Source: JBDKUD01 sp039679805
GTDB lineage: Bacteria; Bacillota; Syntrophomonadia; Syntrophomonadales; Syntrophomonadaceae
Assembly: GCA_039679805.1 (NCBI GenBank)
Contig: JBDKUD010000030.1
Span: forward strand, 1 to 12,119
Direction of reading: 5' to 3'
DNA length: 12,119 nucleotides
The position numbers and the translations under genes were made by a program. The notes under the pieces are model-generated. The model had not been told where the DNA came from and searched no databases. It worked only from the letters and a program-made list of their open reading frames with translations. Positions 7,239 to 12,119 of the stretch are shown here, one piece after another. Numbering within the stretch: the first letter of the stretch is position 1; every line of letters starts with the position of its first letter.

Positions 7239-8192
7239 TTAATTACCCGAAACATTTTCAGCTTCAGGTGAAGCTGCATCGTTTTCAGCTACAGTCTGCC
7301 CGGTAAGCATATTATCCAGCAAGCCCTCTACTTTATCAGTATCAGCCAACCAGTAGCTTATAAGCGAGTTTCCGTAGCTATCACGCACATCATAGAAACT
7401 GCCCGGTAAAGTCTGGGCTATTATATCATCAGTTTTGAATTTTGGAGCCCAGCTCGCCAATTGAACCATGTCAGCAACAGTTAAATCAGTATCAATATAT
7501 TTATTTAATTCAGCAGCAATTTTAGGCAGCTTGATAATACTTTTAGGCTGCATCATCTCTTTGGCCATAGCCTTGAGGAAATCCTGCTGCTGCGCGGTTC
7601 TCTGGATGTCGCCCATAACGTAACCCCGAAATCTTACCAACCCTAAAGCCTGTTCACCATCCAATTTCTGAACACCTGCATAGAGGTCAATATCTTCAGA
7701 AGGCTTGTACATTCGCTGAGGTACATCGTAGGTTACACCACCCATAAGATCTACTATTTTTTGGAATCCCTTAAAATCCATTTCCACGTAGTTATCAATA
7801 TTTATATCCATAAGTTGTTCAACACACTCTACCGCTAGTTCCGGCCCACCGTAATAATTGGCGGCGTTAATTTTATCTTGATTATCTTTGATTATCACCC
7901 TAGTATCACGCGGAACAGAGACCAGCGCTATTTTTTTTAATTCCGGATCGATCGATACCAACATCATGGTATCAGATCGGGAATGTTCTTCACCGGCTCT
8001 GGCATCAACCCCCAGGACCAGAATGTTGGTTCTATGACCCTCTACTATGGTCGGCTTCTGCTTGGTTTCCTGCTGCGGATTTAGATTGGCACTGTTGACA
8101 AAGCCGGTAAGCCCGGCCCCAATACCAAAGAACATCCCAAAAATAGCTCCGGCTAGAAGCATAAATTTAAAAAAGAATTTAATCTTACGCAT
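7239..8192 (-). CDS. LytR-CpsA-Psr (LCP) family glycopolymer-peptidoglycan phosphotransferase
   Basis: LCP enzymes move a lipid-pyrophosphate-linked wall polymer onto MurNAc of peptidoglycan on the outer face of the membrane. This 317-aa protein has a short cytoplasmic N-terminus, one membrane helix (about residues 6-32) and an extracytoplasmic catalytic domain (about 55-215). The family signatures are complete: ILVLGVDARAGEEHSRSDTMML (Arg72, Asp74), VSVPRDTRV (Arg95, Asp96, Arg98), KINAANYYGG, and VRFRGYVMGDIQRTAQQQ (Arg187, Arg189, Asp195, Arg198). The C-terminal tail is acidic and lacks any wall-binding domain. A GTG three codons upstream (8201) is possible, but AAGG sits 8 nt before ATG 8192, so that start is preferred. 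The gap after the WecA-like gene is 14 nt, indicating one operon. A strong terminator follows the stop. Its linkage to an initiating transferase suggests it attaches the polymer that transferase starts. Confidence 0.93.
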   Translation of the reverse strand: MRKIKFFFKFMLLAGAIFGMFFGIGAGLTGFVNSANLNPQQETKQKPTIVEGHRTNILVLGVDARAGEEHSRSDTMMLVSIDPELKKIALVSVPRDTRVIIKDNQDKINAANYYGGPELAVECVEQLMDINIDNYVEMDFKGFQKIVDLMGGVTYDVPQRMYKPSEDIDLYAGVQKLDGEQALGLVRFRGYVMGDIQRTAQQQDFLKAMAKEMMQPKSIIKLPKIAAELNKYIDTDLTVADMVQLASWAPKFKTDDIIAQTLPGSFYDVRDSYGNSLISYWLADTDKVEGLLDNMLTGQTVAENDAASPEAENVSGN

Positions 8193-8206
8193 TATAAACA
8201 CCTTAC

Positions 8207-9274
8207 CTATCCGTTTAGGGTACTTCCATGTTTGACCTGACGAGCTGGAATCTTTGCCTTTTCTCCGGTAAACATACCGATTTTATCTGCCCCCAGTACT
8301 ACCAGTAAAAGCAGTAAGGCTAAAATTAAAGTAGCTTTGGGACTGTTTAACATAGTCAGGAAAACAGCTACTGTTCCGAATACACAACTTATTCCATAAA
8401 TAATTAATACACTGCCCCGGTGACTGCATCCCATAGCCATCAAGCGATGATGCAGATGGGCTTTATCAGGTCTGAATATAGGAGCCTTATTGTTTATCCG
8501 GCGAATAATGGCAAAAAACGTATCGAATATGGGTATTCCCAGAATAACTATAGGCATTAAAAGTGATATCAGGGCCGCGCTTTTAGCCAGGCCAGTAACC
8601 GCCAGACATCCTAAAATAAAACCCAAAAAATTGGACCCTCCGTCTCCCATGAAGGTTCGCGCCGGGTGAAAGTTATAAGGTAAGAATCCTAAAATGGAGG
8701 CTACCAGTAAAAATGCCACCATGGCAACCATTGACTGTCCCTGTAGTAAGGCCACAATCCCCATAGTAGCGGCAGCTATACTGGAAACGCCTGCTGCCAA
8801 TCCATCTAATCCATCAATGAGATTAATGGCATTGGTAACACCTACTATCCACAGTAAAGTCAAAGGTATACTGAAATAACCCAGACCAAGCATTCCATTG
8901 AAGGGATTGGTAACAAAGCTAACCATTACCCCAAAATATATGGCCACACTGGCAGCAACAATCTGTCCGGCTAGTTTTACCCAGGGGGATAGTTGAAAAA
9001 TGTCGTCTAACATTCCTACCAGAAAAACAATACCTGCTCCCCAAACAATACCAGTGAAAGGCCCGGAGACCTTTACCAGGAAAATCATGCACAACATAAA
9101 TGAAATGAATATAGCCAGGCCGCCAAATCTAGGCATGGCCTGGGAATGAACCTTGCGTTTATCAGGCTCATCTATAGCACCAACACGATGAGCTATTTTA
9201 ATAGACACCGGTACCAGAAGATATGCAACGACAATTGCCGACAATAATGTAATCAATATTATATAAATGGGCAT
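8207..9274 (-). CDS. WecA/TagO-type undecaprenyl-phosphate N-acetylaminosugar-1-phosphate transferase
   Basis: This is a polytopic membrane enzyme of the MraY/WecA family (355 aa) that transfers a UDP-linked amino sugar phosphate, commonly GlcNAc-1-P, to undecaprenyl phosphate as the first step of a wall polymer. Visible motifs: DEPDKRKVHSQAMPRFGG near residue 35; Asp90-Asp91 in GMLDDIFQLSP; NAINLIDGLDGLAAG (Asp154, Asp157); FMGDGGSNFLG (Asp211); and the HLHHRL loop (His273, 275, 276), which marks the WecA/TagO group rather than MraY itself. The Lys/Arg-rich C-terminal tail is cytoplasmic. An in-frame TTG at 9286 lies only about 2 nt after the AGGGGG site (9288-9293), so ATG 9274 is chosen even though its 13-nt spacing is long. 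It heads a two-gene operon with the LCP gene and is divergent from csaB. The exact sugar cannot be read from sequence. Confidence 0.92.
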   Translation of the reverse strand: MPIYIILITLLSAIVVAYLLVPVSIKIAHRVGAIDEPDKRKVHSQAMPRFGGLAIFISFMLCMIFLVKVSGPFTGIVWGAGIVFLVGMLDDIFQLSPWVKLAGQIVAASVAIYFGVMVSFVTNPFNGMLGLGYFSIPLTLLWIVGVTNAINLIDGLDGLAAGVSSIAAATMGIVALLQGQSMVAMVAFLLVASILGFLPYNFHPARTFMGDGGSNFLGFILGCLAVTGLAKSAALISLLMPIVILGIPIFDTFFAIIRRINNKAPIFRPDKAHLHHRLMAMGCSHRGSVLIIYGISCVFGTVAVFLTMLNSPKATLILALLLLLVVLGADKIGMFTGEKAKIPARQVKHGSTLNG

Positions 9275-9302
9275 AACAAAAAACAAACCCCCTAATTTTT
9301 CA

Positions 9303-9332
9303 ATTATAGGACCATTCTATCACCGGTACTAA
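9303..9332 (-). promoter_or_regulatory. Probable promoter of the WecA-like/LCP operon
   Basis: On the minus strand a perfect TATAAT (9303-9308) has a weak -35-like TTAGTA (9327-9332) 18 bp upstream. Transcription would start near 9296, giving a very short leader that still contains the AGGGGG ribosome binding site. The -10 is convincing and the -35 is poor. Confidence 0.5.
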
Positions 9333-9430
9333 TGCTTGTCTATATGCCAAAAGCTGTAGTAATTTGAAATCCTATCGCATAAATTCCTATTTATTGTCAC
9401 AACCACTGCCCAAAAGTGAACTTCGACTAT

Positions 9431-9450
9431 TGTTATAATCATGGTATAAT
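9431..9450 (+). promoter_or_regulatory. Two tandem extended -10 elements driving csaB and the flippase gene
   Basis: Two TATAAT hexamers, each preceded by a TGn extension, lie 11 bp apart: TGTTATAAT (9431-9439) and TGGTATAAT (9442-9450). Neither has a good -35 (the second has TTCGAC at 17 bp), as expected for extended -10 promoters. Predicted transcript starts are near 9446 and 9457. The motif AAGTGAAC (9414-9421) lies just upstream. Confidence 0.65.
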
Positions 9451-9480
9451 CAATGGGAATTTATTTAAATAATGCGGTTG

Positions 9481-9487
9481 AAGGGAG
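9481..9487 (+). promoter_or_regulatory. Ribosome binding site that decides the csaB start
   Basis: AAGGGAG lies 10 nt before a TTG at 9498 that is in frame with csaB. The only upstream ATG in frame (9453) lacks such a site and lies at or before the predicted transcription starts. The TTG start also gives the usual family N-terminus, here MSIKIALSGYYGFDNAGDEA. Confidence 0.7.
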
Positions 9488-9497
9488 TAGCGGGAGC

Positions 9498-10604
9498 TTG
9501 TCTATAAAAATTGCCCTATCAGGTTATTATGGTTTTGATAATGCCGGAGATGAAGCATTATTAGCAGCAATAACTTCTTCCATAAATAAATTGGAACCAG
9601 AAACAGAATTTGTGGTTTTTTCCGGTTCACCGGCCAGGACCATTGATTTACACGGTATCCGGGCGGTAAATTACCTTAACCCTTTTGCACTGCTGCGTGA
9701 ACTTATGACTGTAGATCTATTAATTAGCGGTGGGGGGAGTATTTTTCAGGATGTTACCAGTACCCGTTCCCTTTCCTATTATATAAGTGTGGTAGCCTTG
9801 GCCAGGCTCCTAAGAAAGCCGGTTATTTTTTACGCTCAGGGAGTAGGCCCCATAAACCGGAGTTTCAGCAAGTTGCTGATGCGTCTGGTAGGGAACCGGG
9901 TTAACTTAATTACCTTACGAGATCATGATTCCCGGCAGTACCTGGAACAACTGAAAGTTACCCATCCACCTCTTATTGTTACTGCCGATCCGGTGTTTGC
10001 CCTGGAACCTGGACTGGCGGATGAGACAAACATGCAAAAGCTATTAGACTCTACTTGCCCTGAAGAAAAGCCCCTGGTAGGCGTTTCTGTCAGGAAGTGG
10101 AAGTATTTGCAGGGATATCAGGACAAATTGGCCAGGCTGCTGGACGAACTTACGGTCCGAGGTTATCAGGTGGTGTTTATTCCTATGGCTTACCCGGATG
10201 ATATTATTGAATCGAAACAAATAGCTGAATTAATGCAGCAGGATGCTAAGATAATTGAGAAAAACCTGAACAGCACTGAGCATTTAGCCTTGATTTCCCA
10301 TCTTGATTTAATGATCGGCATGCGGCTTCATGCTCTGATTTTCGCAGCCAGTCGGGGGGTACCTTTTGCCGGTATATCTTATGATCCTAAGATCGATTCA
10401 TTTTTAGCTCTTTTTAACCTGAAACCACTGTCGATGGAGTTTTCAGAAATGAAGAATGAGGTAGATAGAATACTTAACGATATTAATTTTCAAACGAACT
10501 TAAAGCAAAAGGCCTTGGATATGCGCGCCAAATCCGAGGATAATGCTCGGCTGGCCCTGTCGTTGATTAATCAACATGGACAGTATTCTCCCCCGCGATA
10601 TTAA
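9498..10604 (+). CDS. csaB: CsaB-type polysaccharide pyruvyl transferase
   Basis: CsaB transfers pyruvate from phosphoenolpyruvate to a sugar (ManNAc in Bacillus) of a lipid-linked secondary cell wall polymer in the cytoplasm. The resulting ketal-pyruvate is the ligand for SLH-domain surface proteins. The 368-aa protein matches the polysaccharide pyruvyl transferase family throughout. It has an N-terminal SGYYGFDNAGDEALL nucleotide-fold-like segment, ISGGGSIFQD (about 77-85), FYAQGVGP, LRDHDS, TADPVF, then GMRLHALIFAASRGVPF with the conserved His278, and ISYDPKI. Length and motif order are typical of CsaB. Translation most likely begins at TTG 9498 rather than ATG 9453. The flippase gene follows after 22 nt, so both are probably transcribed together from the promoters at 9431-9450. 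No SLH-domain protein is visible in this window. Confidence 0.92.
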   Translation: MSIKIALSGYYGFDNAGDEALLAAITSSINKLEPETEFVVFSGSPARTIDLHGIRAVNYLNPFALLRELMTVDLLISGGGSIFQDVTSTRSLSYYISVVALARLLRKPVIFYAQGVGPINRSFSKLLMRLVGNRVNLITLRDHDSRQYLEQLKVTHPPLIVTADPVFALEPGLADETNMQKLLDSTCPEEKPLVGVSVRKWKYLQGYQDKLARLLDELTVRGYQVVFIPMAYPDDIIESKQIAELMQQDAKIIEKNLNSTEHLALISHLDLMIGMRLHALIFAASRGVPFAGISYDPKIDSFLALFNLKPLSMEFSEMKNEVDRILNDINFQTNLKQKALDMRAKSEDNARLALSLINQHGQYSPPRY

Positions 10605-10626
10605 AACTATTATTGAGGTTGATTTT

Positions 10627-12119
10627 ATGAGTAACGAAAATGTCAAAACCGGGAAAACATTTATTGGTGTTTCCATCATTATATTTTGCTCAAAAGTTCT
10701 TGGGTTCCTGAGAGAAATCTTTTTTGCATCTGTATTCGGTACTACTGTTCTTACTGATATGTTTGGGGTTATTTTCAGTCTGCCCAGCTTATTATTTGCC
10801 AGTGTAGGTACAGCCTTGTCATCTGTTAATATACCTGACTTAACTTATTTTATAAGTAACCGTACCAAGGAGGAACGTGACCGTTATCTATCCAACTTGT
10901 TTGCCCAGGTCACTTTGTGGGCCACTTTAATTTGTATAATCGGAATTACCTTTGCACCAACAATAACTAAGATTATAGCTCCTGGATTTTCCGGAGAAGT
11001 AACCGGTATAGCAGTAGCACTTACTCGGGTTATGATTCCCACTTTACTATTTGTCAGCCTTACCTATGTTGCTACCGGTGTATTGCAGGTACACGGTTAT
11101 TTTCTAATGTCATCTATAATCAGCATCCCTTTTAATCTGGTTATTATTATTTCACTGCTGATTAAAGGTGCTGATATAATGTTTTTGGGCTATATTACTA
11201 CCCTGGGCTGGCTCCTGCAGTTTTTAATTCAGCTGCCGGTGATTATTAAAGAAAAGTATCACTTTTTCTGGCGGATTGATTTTAAGAACGAACAAACAGT
11301 TTCTACCTTTAAACAGTTAATTCCTATTCTTATGGGTAATTCCCTTTTGCAGTTATGTCTTATCATTGATCGTACTTTTGCAACTCACCTGACTGCAGGA
11401 ACAACTGCGGCCCTGTCCTTTGGCAGTAACCTATTTGTAACTGTAACCAGTGTTTTTATCGTAGCTATGTCTACAGTAGTATTTCCCAGGCTGTCAAAAT
11501 ACTGTCTGGATCTGGATTATACCCGAATTCGTTTAATGCTCGCCAATATATTTAAAATATTGCTATTTATACTGGTGCCGTATTTGGTTCTTGTAGTAAC
11601 ATATCACCAGGAGATTATAAGTTTGCTCTATGAACGAGGGGCATTTACCAGTAAATCAACCTCTATGACTTCATTGGCCTTTTTATTTTATAGTTTCGCA
11701 GTAATAGGCTATGCCTGCCAGGAAATATTTAACCGGGTATATTATGCTCTGAAAAAATTTAAGATACCAATGACGGTAAGTATGGTATGTATTGCTATAA
11801 AAGTATTACTGGACCTGATATTATTTCGCTCAGCAGGTATCACGGGCATTAGTGGCTCAACCGCCTTTTGCCTTCTGCTTTATGCAATTATTATGAGCTT
11901 CCTGATAAGCCGGGAGATTGGTGGTTTTTTGCGCAAAGATTTGTTCTTTTATGGATTAAAACTTATATTGCCAGTTATCAGCATGATATTGGTAATAGTG
12001 TTATTTAAGTTTTTTATCAACGGTGGAGTGGTTCTTACTTTCCTGTTGCCGCTTACCCTCAGTGGTTGTATCTACCTGGGGATAGCTTATTTGATAGGAT
12101 TAAACAAGGAGTTTTATTC
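10627..12119 (+). CDS. murJ: MurJ/MviN-family lipid-linked precursor flippase, 3' end outside window
   Basis: This is a polytopic membrane protein of the MOP superfamily, with 497 codons visible and the end missing. The full length is probably only slightly more, since MurJ proteins are about 510-530 aa. About twelve hydrophobic helices can be read. The N-terminal SKVLGFLREIFFASVFGTTVLTD aligns with the MurJ TM1 signature, keeping Arg29 (E. coli Arg24) and Asp44 (Asp39). The position of E. coli Arg18 is Lys23. In the TM8 region, where family members usually read YA(D/N)RL, it reads FGSNL, with Asn268 replacing the Arg. VVFPRLSKY and ISLLYERGAFT are family-like. ATG 10627 is preceded by GAGG 8 nt upstream (10615-10618). 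Its place after csaB suggests it may move the pyruvylated polymer or its lipid precursor rather than, or as well as, lipid II. Family assignment is firm; the substrate is not. Confidence 0.88.
   Translation, partial: MSNENVKTGKTFIGVSIIIFCSKVLGFLREIFFASVFGTTVLTDMFGVIFSLPSLLFASVGTALSSVNIPDLTYFISNRTKEERDRYLSNLFAQVTLWATLICIIGITFAPTITKIIAPGFSGEVTGIAVALTRVMIPTLLFVSLTYVATGVLQVHGYFLMSSIISIPFNLVIIISLLIKGADIMFLGYITTLGWLLQFLIQLPVIIKEKYHFFWRIDFKNEQTVSTFKQLIPILMGNSLLQLCLIIDRTFATHLTAGTTAALSFGSNLFVTVTSVFIVAMSTVVFPRLSKYCLDLDYTRIRLMLANIFKILLFILVPYLVLVVTYHQEIISLLYERGAFTSKSTSMTSLAFLFYSFAVIGYACQEIFNRVYYALKKFKIPMTVSMVCIAIKVLLDLILFRSAGITGISGSTAFCLLLYAIIMSFLISREIGGFLRKDLFFYGLKLILPVISMILVIVLFKFFINGGVVLTFLLPLTLSGCIYLGIAYLIGLNKEFY

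Noticed and set aside
9453..9497. ATG at 9453 as csaB start
   Set aside because: It has no ribosome binding site and lies 3 nt after the second -10 element. The TTG at 9498 has AAGGGAG and gives the family N-terminus.

Overview
The window looks like a cell-envelope locus from a low-to-mid GC Gram-positive bacterium, most likely of the class Clostridia. I infer this from purine-rich ribosome binding sites (GAGG, AAGGGAG), sigma-A type promoters with extended -10 elements, a LytR-CpsA-Psr protein, a CsaB homologue, and an amidase that combines SH3b, copper-amine-oxidase-N-like and AMIN domains. That last architecture is familiar from Syntrophomonas- and Desulfotomaculum-type genomes. No rRNA, tRNA, CRISPR array, insertion sequence or phage gene was seen.

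Layout. Positions 1-2594 (minus) hold most of a secreted KP-43-like subtilase that runs off the left edge. It diverges from an integral membrane acyltransferase-3 gene (2761-3840, plus) across a 166-bp region with a promoter facing each way. The acyltransferase gene runs tail-to-tail into a membrane-anchored SGNH-hydrolase-like gene (3807-4853, minus), and the two overlap by 34 bp. Upstream of the SGNH gene on the minus strand, after a gap containing a 22-bp perfect palindrome, is a large N-acetylmuramoyl-L-alanine amidase (4926-7055). A strong intrinsic terminator (7191-7226) separates the amidase from a two-gene minus-strand operon: a WecA/TagO-type polyprenyl-phosphate sugar-1-phosphate transferase (8207-9274), then an LCP ligase (7239-8192). 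A 223-bp divergent region (9275-9497) separates this operon from a plus-strand operon of csaB (9498-10604) and a MurJ/MviN-family flippase (10627 to beyond the right edge).

How the parts could work together (inference). The enzymes fit successive steps in building a pyruvylated, and possibly acylated, secondary cell wall polymer. WecA/TagO would start the polymer on undecaprenyl phosphate. CsaB would add ketal-pyruvate in the cytoplasm. A MOP-superfamily flippase would move the lipid-linked chain outward. The AT3 membrane protein and the extracytoplasmic SGNH protein would O-acylate it, and LCP would transfer it to peptidoglycan. In Bacillus anthracis, pyruvylation and acetylation of such a polymer are both used to hold SLH-domain S-layer proteins. 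The amidase and subtilase would be exported wall-remodelling or surface-processing enzymes. No chain-building glycosyltransferase and no SLH domain is visible here.

Several starts differ from the longest possible reading frames. The acyltransferase starts at 2761, the amidase at 7055, LCP at 8192, the WecA-like gene at 9274 and csaB at a TTG at 9498. Each was chosen from ribosome-binding sites, promoter position or family N-termini.
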